Source: Branchiostoma lanceolatum (lineage: Eukaryota > Chordata > Leptocardii > Amphioxiformes > Branchiostomatidae). Taken from it: a stretch of DNA of 64,000 nucleotides. The stretch spans positions 18,680,974-18,744,973 of the forward strand of contig NC_089724.1 in NCBI RefSeq assembly GCF_035083965.1, read 5' to 3'. Of this stretch, positions 34,909 through 46,660 are shown piece by piece (position 1 is the first letter of the stretch; each line of letters starts with the position of its first letter). The notes under the pieces are model-generated. The model was not told where the DNA came from. It worked only from the letters and a program-made list of their open reading frames with translations, and did not search any database. Position numbers and translations under genes: made by a program.

Positions 34909-35044
34909 ACTCTCCAAGCAGAGGTTGAAAGAGCAGATCGTCACCGTTTTATCATATGCCGTTTTTTTTCGCTAGCCCATTCATGAAATGATAAAACGGC
35001 ATATATTATAAAACGTTGACGATCTCAACCTCTGCTTGGAGAGT
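34909..35044. mobile_element. ACTCTCC-family foldback element with a nested hairpin
   Basis: Starts ACTCTCCAAGCAGAGGTTGA and ends TCAACCTCTGCTTGGAGAGT. Arms continue through AGATCGTCA. Inside, TTTTATCATATGCCGTTTT opposes AAATGATAAAACGGCATAT. The interior is unrelated to the members at 22050 and 42706. Confidence 0.75.
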
Positions 35045-37289
35045 AATCAAGAACAACAACAGCAGCAGCAGTCAGTATATAAGGTCCCCTTCGTTCGTTA
35101 AACGGGTAGAAACGTTTTATAGTTGACGCACCGAAAGGGATCTTGAATTTGCTACCGACAGAACACCGACAGGTACCGACGTTATTTTGGTCCGAATATC
35201 ATTGGCAGCAATAAGTTTGCATAGATATCAGCCTTTCGTTGACATGGCATAGAAGGCATCTACCTATGGACGAATATTCTAATATTCTAAAGATCATTTT
35301 CGGTGGTAGATTTGCCAGACTAATAGCTGTATTTCTTTGTGGGACCATAGTGTTACCGACGACGAAGGGTGCTGGGACATGTAACGTCACCTTTCTAGTT
35401 CTTCAGATGAAATAATTTTGCTTCCTAGTCTGCTCTGCGATGTGTGTTTCGCCGTTTGTTTTGATATTTGATGCAGTTAGCCCACATTCTAGTTGGTGGA
35501 ATTAAAAAAACCGACACCAGAGAACTGATTGCTGGCGAGATAGGCCCCCAGGGCACGTCCCATTGTTGTGTGTTTACCTGTCCGCTGTACGGTTAAACTT
35601 GCCCGGTACGCAGTGTTGACGAGCAGCGATGTGAGACAACATGCCTTGGTGTTGTCATGTTTTTCCCCGCAGAGTTGCCTGTGCATGTCATTATGCCAGT
35701 TTTGTTGTAAATACTCTCTCTGCAAGCGTGACTGGAACAAGGGAGATTCAAGTAGCTTGTTGTTGGCTGAGATTCCATAAGCTGTGCTCCGAGAAGCTTT
35801 GGGTCCAGTGTCATCTTTGAAATACAACTTAGCGGCCCAAGACATGTTTCCACCACCTGCTCCCACAAACCCATGAAGCCTAGAGTTAAGCTGACGTATT
35901 TCCAGAAGGTAACGTTACACTTTGTGGCAGTACTTTGTGGACCATAACAAAGGTTTGTGACATCTTAATTATCATAATATCCCTCCATATCCTGGGAGGC
36001 GCCAGCTTTAATGGATTAATGGTGCTTATGCCGAAGAGCACAACAAACGTAAAGCTAACGTTACCTGGGAACTTTAGCTGTTTTAGTGTCCAGTTTCCAA
36101 CGACATGTGATCCGTTTTCTGCAGGAAATGAAGATAATTTTCTAAAAGGTTAGTCAAAACCAACATAAGAAGGGAATTCTTCCGCTGAACGCCGTACTTT
36201 AGACGGTATGTGTAGACGGCTGTTATAATTTACATGGCCACCAACACCTTTTTATGACGCCCTTATAAATATGTTGTGATCTTGTAGGAAAGGTTCGACG
36301 ACCCGAATAGATGACTTGACGGTGTGAAATACATCATGGGATACTGGCCGTGGTAGGACAAAAATGTCTTTTGGTGACATATGCCAAATCGTAATGACCA
36401 CCACATCTCGCTGGTGACCTAAATTGTAGTATCAGATATTGTAAGGGGATATTTAATGGTGTGGGTAGGTGGGGGGCGGGACATTTCCTTCAAGTATATG
36501 TTTTCACATATATCACTGTTTTAAGTGCCCTAACTTCTAGACTGTTGAGTAAGCACTATTTACAAGCCTTGGTTGGTAAGACAGGTTTGTTTACAGCGTC
36601 ACAAATCTACTGTTGACTATAAAATGTTATACTAGATAACTTTACAGATAAAGCAATATGATGGAAATTGCCATTATCATTTTCCTTACATTAGAGTAGA
36701 GATCACGTTGGTTAACTTTGATAAATATGCTACCATTCGTAGTCAACATTTGGTCTTTAATAAACGCTCTATAAATCGTAAGTCAATTGCACTTAAGACC
36801 ACTTCAACTTTCATCAACAACAAAAGGCAAACGTGATAAATACCGGAGGCTGAAAATCGTCACGCCACATTTGTATGACATGAGAACTACGTGACGTGAA
36901 GTTTGAGGTGTGGAATCTGATCTCTGATCTCGGTGGCTCATGTCCCTCACAGGAGTTCGTCAGCATAGCTGCTGATCTTGGAGATGAAGTGTCCTACGTT
37001 GTGGACATGAGGATCTTGGAAAGCACACAAGGACTTATGTTATATTACAAAAGGGTAGCGAGGGAACCCTATTACAGTGATCTAAAATCGTTAGAGTACA
37101 CGGACTACATGCCGCTCTTCAAGATAGTGTCAATGACCTAGATACATTATGTCGAGTTTCAAATAAGTAGTGTCTGATTTCCGAAGACGGGCGAAATTCA
37201 ACTATCTTGTTTTTTCACCATACGTAAACCTTCAGGCCATGCTAAAACGTGACTTTGGCATGTTCCTAATGTTCACATACAGATAAAAG

Positions 37290-40200
37290 ATGCCGACTCG
37301 TCAGGAAAACGGCACAGCAGGAGGAGAAACGCCAAATGGCGTCAAAGTCGGCGGAAGTGGTGCTAACTTCGTTAACGGTTACCATGGCGAGAAGTCTGCC
37401 GAGAAGCCTGCCGATGACGCGGAGACGACTGTGTCCTGTGGACTGGGCAGCTGGAGACCCAACTGTATCCAGAAGTGCGCCAACGCCAAGATGTTTTGTT
37501 TCGTCCTGGCCTGGTTCATGTTCTTTGAGGTCAGTGTCATTTTGTCGTCTGCCTTTGCCTTATACTTCACGGCAACACGTAGCGAATTAAAAATCATGAT
37601 GAAATACACAATTGCGTATGTTTGAAACCCTTTCATGGGAAGGATGTTGAATGATTTGCACATAAACTTCGGGGGAAATAACAGAAGAAGCATATGAAAA
37701 CGCGCCATGCATCAATTCCAACTGGTTCATCTCCAAGAATTGCGACTGTCAAACATCATTTACATTTCATGCGGTTAAAACAATTCCTTTGCTCGTCGGT
37801 ATGACTTTTTTGGCATAGGTAAAGTTTACGACCGGATAAGTGCATTTTTAGGTTCAACAACCAGGCTGCACAACAGTGGGTCAAAGTAGAGCCGACGTCA
37901 TTGGCACGATTTCGTTTGGGGTCCATCGCGATTTGGCAGTTCGAAAACCGTCATAAGATGCCATACTTTGTATTGAAGATGTAGCCCATTGTTCCCCACT
38001 CCAGGGGCTGATGTACAGCGGGTTCTTCAAAGGCGCGATTACGTCCCTGGAGAAGCAGTTCCGCATGACAAGCTCTGTGAGTGGAACTCTCGCGACAGTT
38101 GCCGAGATCACGACCGTCGTCGTCGTCACCTTCGTGACGTACATCGGAGGTTTGCTCCTTCCTTACCGTTTCTGTATTGATGTGTTGAATCTATGATAAC
38201 CTCCGTGATCCATTAAAGAATCAAGTTTTTTTTAAATGTCACAAGTAAGAGACAAGGGTAGAACATTGTGTAATGGGGTATATTGACTCAGCCAAAACGG
38301 GAGGTTCTATTCTTGAGTAGAAGCCCCTTGGGATGACTTACCTACCTTTCCACAGGGAAGTCTCACAGACCGATCATCGTTGGAGCTGGCTCCATCTTGC
38401 TCGGTCTCGGTTCGATCCTCATGGGCGTCACCCATTGGTGGGTGGAGATCTACGACTACGGAGGCGCCGGTCAAAACCTGACCACCAATCAGTGTACAGC
38501 CGGAAACGGAAGTGACTCTTGTGACCAAGGCGCGTCCACCGGCCTTCATCCCCTGTTTCCTGTCCTTGTGGTGGCGCAGATCATCATCGGACTCGGGAAC
38601 ACCCCCATGATGACACTTGGCATCGCCTACCTGGATGATCATGTGAAGAAGGCAGACTCATCCCTTTACCTCGGTAATGCTAAGCCTTAGATTTCCTCTG
38701 GTTGTTTAGAGTAAAGCTGAAAGGAGTTCTTGAAAACGCGCAACTACATGGCAAAGCATTGTGATTCCTTCAAGTCCAGAAGTCCAGTATCTACACATCA
38801 TATCTAAACGCCGCACTTGACAAGCTCTGTGAAATGACAATGCATCGTCACAAGGCACTGTGGCAGTGGATAGATGTTTTGAAAAGCAAGCAAGAAAGGA
38901 ACGAGTTAAGTAGTGTGCACGTGAGGCCAATTGAGCAACGTAAATAATAACCAAGCTACAATGTCAATGAAATCTTCCATATCAGTGGGAATTGAAATTT
39001 GCACACAAATCATGAATCAACATTTACTAAACGTTTTTGCTCCAACGGCGTTCTTTGTATGGTGAGCCGAATATAAGTTGGAACTTTACTCATCTCGTTC
39101 CGTATCTGTTTACCAGCTTCTTGCTGGTTGATGCTGGTGTTAGCCCCCGCTGTGGGATTCCTCCTGTCCGCTATCACCCTGACCTGGTGGGTCGACTTGG
39201 ACCGTGTTGACGTCTCAACCGTCGCTATTTCACCTCTGTAAGTGAATTCAACTATATAAGATGTTGCTAACTAGAAGGCAAAATCTTTTTTTTTTACTTC
39301 GGTTTTTGACAGACAAGGACGACGTGGCACTGCACTCAAGTTTTTATAGCTTATATTAACAGTGCCACGTACAGATAACAACGTACCCATTTTTATTTTT
39401 ATACACCTGGGCGAAGTGAGGAAAGTCGTGTAAAGTGCCTTTCCCAAGGGCACAGCATTCTGGTCAGGGGGATTCGAACTCGGGACCTCTTGGTTCTGAG
39501 TCGAACACCGGCTGCCACACGACCCCAAATCTTTCAAACTGCAACTTCTACTTAAGTAGAAGTTATCGGACAAATGTCTGTTAACGAACCCTTTGAAAAC
39601 CTGATAGCAAATATCCTTGGTGTATTTCAGAAATTAGATGTATACTGTGTATACGGTGTATTATGTATACTAGAACACCTGCTTTGAATGCTGAATGAGA
39701 CGTTTGACTATACGAAAAGACGGTCTAAAGAGGTTTTCTATTTACTGAAGTTCAATGTGATTAATTTTCTATATTTGTCAGCCATACAGGATAGGAATTT
39801 TATTCTGGTAATTCTGAGTTTTTGAAGAGGTATTGTTTACAATAACGTTACCTTGTATTGTATCTCCCAGAGACCCGCGGTGGCTGGGTGCATGGTGGCT
39901 GGGGTTCTTGTTCTCTGGTGGACTACTCGTCATGATGGGAGTACCGTTCTTCTGCTTCCCGAGGGTAAGAAATGTACATTTTAAGACGAGAGCAAGAACC
40001 TTTCAAGAAAGCCATTCACTTCCCCCGTTGTCATTATTCTATACTGTCCCTCTATTGGCTTGTAAGTTTGACAAATTCAGGAATCTTCCTTTCTGTCTTT
40101 CTGTGCTCTTCTTTTGTTGTTTCTATATGTGTATTGTTTCCCAATTCATGACATTCTCCCAAGCACTATAAACAAGTCGCTTAACAATCTAATCTCGTAG

Positions 40201-43200
40201 CTCATGCATGAAATATTTTAGGGGCGTAATTTCTCCAACTTTTATCACATTTCTTCTCGATCTTCTAGGCTCTTAAAAAGCCAGACGATGACTGGGAGGA
40301 TATTGTACCGGACTCACCGAAGATGGTGGACACCGGCAAAGAAGGCCCGAAAGATGTAGTGGTCGGTAAGTTAACTGAACGGGAACACATGCCAAAGACT
40401 TGCGCTACCTCGATAACCGACTTTTTAGTCATTTGGTATTCGTTGTGTCCATTTGGTGCTCGTACTAATCGTTCATGGCGTTTTGTCCTTCCATTCGCTT
40501 GCAGGCACCACTGACCATCAACTGTGCTATAAGATATCTCTTTGGGATCATCCCCATGTTCCTAAGGAATCACAGTAACGGTACATTGTTTGCAGGGATG
40601 TTCCGTGCCCTGAAGAGGATCCTGACCAACACCATCTACATGGGCATCACCTTCATGCAGGTGTCGGCGCTGAGCGTGACCTACGCCTTCGGTGTCTTCA
40701 TGCCGAAGTTCCTGGAGTCTCACTTCCAGCTCGCCGCTTCGGACGCCAACAGTCTGATAGGTGAGCCGCAGAATCAGTGTCATCTGCAGTAATTTCTTAA
40801 ATCTAATGTGATTTCTACTGTCACCAAATACTAGGCAACAACAAGAGTAGTGTTTGAAAGATTCATGGCGACTTTTAAGACTAAACGAGGTGTTGCATGT
40901 CATATCGTCGTATTTCATATAGTTCGGTTGTTGCTATAGTATGGGACGTCTCCAATATTGGTACGTGTAGTTGTATAGAGGTAGAAGATTCGCACATTTT
41001 CGAATAGTTTTATTTTGTTCAGTGCTGCCAAAATAATGCCATATTTGCCATAAATTCATACTTCGTCCCTAAGGCGTCGCCAAACCAAATCAAAGCTTGA
41101 TGGGAGGTAGTGCACATTTTTGGCTTTTCGGATTTGTTAACGAAACGCAGTTGTTATCGTCGAGAGCTGAAGCCGTCTTGTATACTGTACAATACAGGGC
41201 AATGTTATGCTTACGTACTATTAACTCCCCTCTAAAACAATATTTCTAGGCCTTGCTACTATCCCAGGAGCGGCTGTAGGTCTTTTCTTCGGAGGCTTCA
41301 TAACAAAGAAGTTCAAATGGAAATCGATCCGCTGTATCAACTTCTGCGCGCTCACCAACGTGGTGGTGGTCATCATGTACGGGGGGCTGTGGGCCTTCAC
41401 CTGCGACAACCCCTTCATCCCGGGACTCACCCTGCCGTACCGGAGGTAAGTTCTCTCGTGTCCAAGTACTGTAAATGCATTTAAGTTCGCGTGGCTTTTA
41501 TTTCGCGCGAAGGCAAAAATGGAGTGTTCGCGGTTTTAAGTTCGCGGCAGCGCTATAGTCACATACTGCTACAGTATTGGACACAAATGTTTGCGGTGGC
41601 TTAAAGTTCGCGGTGAAACGGTTGCCGCGAAAACCGCGAACATAAAACCACCGCGAACATTTCTGCATTTAGTAGTTGCGGGAACTGAGAGGTGATTGTT
41701 ACGTCTTTTATGGCATTTGTGAAACGTTCGAGGTAGCTATCTGTAAATGTAACAATCTCCTTAATATGCTGTTTAGGAATGTCCGTTTGGTCTTTATAAA
41801 TGAAAACATAATGCGACGTGTTTTAAAACCCCTTTCTTATAATCTAACTTGTCTTGTTAAGAAGTATGAATTTTCAAGTTGTTAGACACACAATCATTTT
41901 GCATCGATGCTAATAAAAAGAGAGTAAGTAACAGAATTCACCCTTGACATGCGTCTCCAGTGAGAACGCCACGAACGGGATAAACCTCCAGGCGCAGTGT
42001 AACACCGCCTGCAGCTGCTCTGCCGAGCGGTTTGATCCGGTGTGCGGGACCGACTGGATGACGTACTACTCCCCCTGCCATGCGGGATGCGCCGGTACTA
42101 CATACACCGGGCCCTTAGCAACGGTAAGCCACTTTCAACATCACGTCTCCAAGCTTGTAACCTTACAAACTAATTATCTCTTAAAACGTCTTCCGGTTTA
42201 AAGGATGACATGTACCTAGTAAATCATTGTGACATGACATATACATACTTTGGCTTGCCATGTTGGCTTGATTTCAGCGAAATAGGAATCAAGGCATCAT
42301 TTTTGTAATTTCTAAGCCTTTGCACACACCGTTCCTGTTCTTTCACAATTGCATCTTAGCTATATTAGACCAGCGTTTTATTTTGATTGTGAAAATCTCT
42401 TTAGTGCAATTCAAGCCTCCGTATTTCTCTAATTCAGACAGAATATCCTATCGGGCATGACCAAAGTTAGATTCTCCCGACTCTCCCTCCTCAGAACTAC
42501 ACAGACTGCAGCTGTGTCGTGGCCCCCACGTTCAGCGCAACCCCCGGGAAGTGCTTCACCGCGTGTTCAGCAAAGGCGCAGGGTTTCGTCGCCCTCATGT
42601 TCTTCATGGCGTTCCTGGCAGCGGCTGGACAGGCACCGGCGTTTATGGTCTTGCTCAGGTAAGACATTATCGCTGGACCTATCGCGCAACAAACAAGACA
42701 ACATTACTCTCCAAGCAGAGGAATGGGCCCGGCATACATGTGGGTTGGTGACATAAAGAAAACGGGACAACATAGAAAGCCTAACAAAAACGCCTAAAAA
42801 CACGACAAAAACCCATTCCTCTGCTTTGAGAGTAAGACAACATGGCCTCACCCATCTTTGGGTATTCTACAACTATTAGCATTGAAGTGATGCTATTTCA
42901 TACGCAGCAAAAATATTAGCGATGGCACACAGATTCAAACAAAATACAGCAACATTCTGAAGTTGATATGCTAATACATGTAGATTTCATTGGAATAAAA
43001 AAAAATGTTCTTCTCTTTTTTTTCACCAATAGATCAGTGTCAGAGGCGGACAAGTCGTTCGCGCTGGGCCTCAACTACATGGCTCAGAGACTGTTTGGTA
43101 AGTCATATTCTTCAGTTGGTACTTGCCATTTGAATGGATTGTTTCCCCAGTTCGGAAAGGTGACAGTTCCTACACTTGATTGAGATGTTAAAGAGAATTG

Positions 43201-43598
43201 ATGACATGTGTCTCAAGGAAAGGTTCGTTGGATAATAGAAGGTATATTTTGTTCCCACAACAGCGAGCATTCCTTCTCCCATCTACTTCGGGGCGGCCAT
43301 CGACGGAGCCTGCCTCCTGTGGCAGACGACTTGCGGTCAGCGCGGCAACTGTTGGCTTTACGACAACACCCGTTTCCGGCAGTCCTACCTCGGTCTGGCC
43401 ACTGCCCTGCAGCTCCTGTCGATCGTGTTCCTGGTGGTGGCCTGGCTCGCCGTCTACCGCAGGAAACGGAACCAGGTAAAGCGAGATGAGGAAGATCTCA
43501 CTCCGGATGAAAGCCCGACTAAACGCCCGAATGGCAGTGTGGAAGACCTTGGCAAAACTAACCCAGCCTTCGATGATGTGGAGGACTCATATCTCTAA
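37290..43598 (+). CDS. SLCO/OATP organic anion transporter (12 coding exons, 700 aa)
   Basis: Exons 37290-37529, 38005-38149, 38356-38673, 39117-39237, 39871-39964, 40269-40365, 40596-40760, 41250-41445, 41961-42123, 42495-42658, 43033-43097 and 43264-43598; the 2103-nt frame is open to TAA. OATPs are 12-TM plasma-membrane carriers taking up bile salts, steroid conjugates, thyroid hormones and similar amphipaths. Diagnostic features: CGLGSWRP before TM1, [16 protein letters not shown], the superfamily signature [13 protein letters not shown] (about residues 276-288), and a Kazal-like extracellular loop across exons 9 and 10 (about 468-535) with ten cysteines, including [26 protein letters not shown] and DCSC. 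The N-terminal 45 residues are hydrophilic and poorly conserved in such families. The cytoplasmic tail ends [13 protein letters not shown] donor inside exon 12 (43475/43476) may permit another tail. Which SLCO subfamily is uncertain. Confidence 0.92.
39310..39530 (-). mobile_element. tRNA-derived SINE in SLCO intron 4
   Basis: Read on the minus strand it has an A-box-like GTGTGGCAGCCGG and a B box, GAGTTCGAATCC (plus-strand GGGATTCGAACTCGGGACC). These are followed by a body containing TGCCCTTGGGAAAGGCAC and CCTCACTTCGCCCAGG. An intact tRNA gene is excluded because the body continues as repeat and the cloverleaf is incomplete. Confidence 0.7.
41467..41674. mobile_element. MITE in SLCO intron 8
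   Basis: Left end TACTGTAAATGCATTTAAGT and right end complementary to TACTAAATGCAGAAATGTTC, with several internal TTCGCGG / CCGCGAA words facing each other. About 208 bp and non-coding. Confidence 0.75.
42706..42833. mobile_element. ACTCTCC-family foldback element just after SLCO exon 10
   Basis: Starts ACTCTCCAAGCAGAGGAATG and ends CATTCCTCTGCTTTGAGAGT, 47 bp past the exon 10 donor. The core includes AACGCCTAAAAACACGACAAA, related to the decayed copy at 7312-7453. Confidence 0.75.
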
Positions 43599-44846
43599 AT
43601 GTTTCTTGACTTCTAGACTCTACTGAGCTGACTAGTACTAACGTTGTCTGTCTAATGATGTAAACTTAATAGGGTGTTTGTACTCAGGTGACTTGGTGAA
43701 CACGGCTGCTGCTGAACTATACGGTATCTATACGAAAAAAATTCTGAACAGTTGATTTCACTTTACTTCAACATGCCTCCTTTTTTTGCCTTTGCCATCA
43801 TAAAGCACTAGACCATGAAAATCCATGTCGTAGAATCATCATTGTCTGTGCCGTCAAAACAAACCGTCGCTTTTTGAACTTCACAAGCTGTGACGTCACT
43901 TGGAAAACCCTATTAGGGGAAGGTCAATGTGGTATTTTCATAGACATCTCATAACAAACTGTTAAATGTTTTTAGATAACTTTGTACTGGTTCTTCTGTT
44001 CTGGAATGTAATCAAACTTTGTAGCTCTTTGTAGTATTATTGTGGTAGCTTCCATTAGATGGTTCATAGCTTTAATATCCGCACTGCACCGTGTGCTATT
44101 TCACTATATGTGTGTACTTATACCAGTATCTTTTAAGTCATAACTAAGGGAGTAAGGAAAATATAAACATCACTGCCACGTTAAGATCTGTGTGAAGGAT
44201 TTTTGCCCACTCTGACTTCCTTCGCGATATAATGCTGCTTCACCTAGTAATAAGTTGAAATCTAGGAAAAGCCGCTTTACGTACATGTATGATATTGGAA
44301 TACACGTACCTTCCAAACTGAGAATGAAACTGTACCAACTACCCCTACAAGAAGAATGGGCAGGAATCATATATAGCAGCGTATAGCGGATGTTACTATT
44401 TTCCTTCTATCATTTGGAGACTTTTGTTAGCAGAATGCACAGACTTATATCATTCCATCTATCACTTCAATTTTAGTATAACTTTATGTACGGCCTTTTA
44501 TCAGTACAGTCCATATATGTACAAGTAACTGATGAGGAAATCAGTTTTAGTAGAATAGGTTATAGCTTTCGCTTCATAAATCTATCACAGATAGCGAAAC
44601 TAATGGATGAAGTATTTAATTCTAATAGTGTTAAATGACATGTATATGTACTATCCAAGATCGAAGAGTAGGAGTCATACGTTGGGATGTTATTATGTAA
44701 TTGTTATTGCTTGCGCATGTTTCCATGCTATGAAAATCCAGATCATTTTCAGATTACCAAGGGGGTTAAAGAGCTGTCCGGTACGCCTAAGATTGTGGTG
44801 TGTGTTCGTTCGAGCCGTATCTACCCTACCAAACCTTTTGATACAG
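43599..44846 (+). other. SLCO 3' untranslated region or last intron
   Basis: AT-rich and without an obvious repeat. It is 3'UTR if the exon 12 stop is used, or intron if the exon at 44847 is used. Confidence 0.4.
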
Positions 44847-45083
44847 GATGCTAAAGAAGATGGGGAAAATGGCGAAGAGTCCCGTCAAACGAAAGACAGG
44901 AGACCGATGTGGCCTCTAAGCCTGTTCCAGAGGCCCATAACCCGCCGGTACAGCGAGGAAAGAATCGGACCCTTCGCGCTGTACGACCCCAGAAGCCTGA
45001 CATACTCCACGGAGACAATAAACGAGGGCTACACCAGCAATGCGATGGTAAATCCAGCATTCGTCATAGAATCAGCCACGTAA
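44847..45083 (+). CDS. Candidate alternative last exon of the SLCO gene (78-residue tail)
   Basis: A good acceptor (CCTTTTGATACAG at 44846) precedes an open frame of 79 codons to TAA. Splicing from the donor CCAG/GTAAAG inside exon 12 (43475) joins in phase 0 and replaces the 40-residue tail by one beginning DAKEDGENGEESRQ and ending NPAFVIESAT. The normal tail ends [12 protein letters not shown], so both share an acidic start and an NPAF motif near the end, which is hard to explain by chance. Whether it is used needs transcript data. If the exon 12 stop form does not exist, this is simply the true last exon (exon 13). Confidence 0.5.
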   Translation, partial: DAKEDGENGEESRQTKDRRPMWPLSLFQRPITRRYSEERIGPFALYDPRSLTYSTETINEGYTSNAMVNPAFVIESAT

Positions 45084-46660
45084 ATCAACGCTTGTCAGGA
45101 CACTTCTGTTAGAAGAGCCCCCATGGGATACAAGTTGAAAACAAGTGATTCGCCACACAGAAGATGGTCCGTTTCATAAAAAGAATGTGCATGCTATTTG
45201 GTAACACGTGCACCTACCCATCAAACTTTCCTGTAGGAGTCCTCTCTTGTTGATCTAATGTAAGTACAATAACAGTTTTAGACTCGATGCAAATAATCAA
45301 TTATTTCAAAAGAGACATAAAAATGAAATCCCACCCACTCCGTTAAGCCAAAAACATCAGTGATGATTCATTGTCATACCGTGTCAGTCACTGATTTGTT
45401 TTTCAGTTCGCACTGCTTGTAAAATCGTGCACAGGATTTGCATACTGTTTTTATGTTATCAAAGATACTATATATTAAATGTTGAGTGATGATTATGTTG
45501 TACATATGATTAGTTAATTAACTACTACACAGAAAAGTAAAGTTATTTTTGGGCTTGCCTAGTCTAATTGTGAATTGACGTCTATGGATTGTGATATCTG
45601 TTGTTAAAATGTATCAACGTTTCTGGAAACAACATTCTTGTTCATAAATGTTGGTGAATAAGGTATACTAAGTGTGTTTAGTATGCTCTTGGTTATTTTG
45701 TATGCCTCTTTTTTAACCAAGAAACCGTGTCATCATTCATCGCATACACAATATAAAACATGTAATGTCACAGATATGACTGAATATTTGTATGTTCAGC
45801 ACGATAAAAGCGGCATAGCCACTAAATGCTAAACATGTCTCGTTTATACATACCATCTATGCTGGTTCTCTGTTGTATTGTGGCGTATTCTTTAGAAGTA
45901 TGTTCGTATCAAATCGATATACTACGGTACCTGTGTTTTGTGATTCGTATCTTAAAAGAGATAAATGACAAGACACATGTACATATATATCTAGTCATTG
46001 ATTGTTTTCCAACAAGGATGCAAAACATATCCCTATATTAGTCAAACAGTGAAGCATATGTTACCTTACATGTCAATATCATAGATAGACAAAGATGTCG
46101 ATATTACTTAAAAAGTTTATTTCAGATGTTCCTATATCATCTGTGGGTGTAGCGATTAATTTGATTCCAAACTGTCTCCCTTCTAAGATATCTGTTACAA
46201 AACAACATTTTGTCAACTGTTTTTTACCTAATTAAAATGCATGTGATATGCATTCTGTTTCATCGTATTGTAGACTACCAAAACAGGCAACAACATCTCA
46301 AAACAGCGTTCTAGAACTGCAAACATGACTTTTGGCTCCCTGCTTTGGCTATGTTGTGCGTGTATTGTTAATCATTTACAATTACTTTCTGTCAGGATAC
46401 TAGTACTGCATTGTCATATCATCCTGGGATGTGTTAGCATTAAAAGCTTAAAGTTAAACGATTTTTTTTCCTTTTTGCTGTTGTTGTCAATAACAATCGT
46501 AGGGACAGTAAAAACAACCTTGTAGTATTCAAACACTTCTTGGAAAACATGTTGCGCATCATGCCATCAACTACATCTCAAGCTCTTCTTCGTCCTTTGC
46601 TGCCCTAAACGTCCCCTTCTCCCCATTTTAGTATTCTCCATCTGACTCGGAACTCTCAGC
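45084..46660. other. Intergenic, convergent 3' flanks
   Basis: AT-rich sequence between the SLCO 3' end (+) and the 3' end of the unrecognised gene (-). It probably holds both 3' untranslated regions. I see no exon or mobile element. Confidence 0.4.

Larger units (their letters stand above)
34059..36600 (+). repeat. Diverged tandem duplication of SLCO upstream region, copy 2
   Basis: Partner of 28877-32000. It directly precedes the SLCO coding exons and contains an ACTCTCC foldback element (34909-35044) that copy 1 lacks. Confidence 0.6.

Noticed and set aside
36896..37141. 81-codon frame between SLCO promoter and first coding exon
   Set aside because: Looks protein-like but has no recognised motif and no clear splice link to SLCO; kept only as a doubtful possibility.
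39460..39530. Functional tRNA gene (minus strand)
   Set aside because: A and B box-like words are present but the cloverleaf is broken and the sequence continues as a SINE body.
40500..40564. Extra SLCO exon between exons 6 and 7 (acceptor CTTGCAG at 40502)
   Set aside because: Direct joining of 40365 to 40596 keeps frame and matches the family; the extra piece adds text without similarity.
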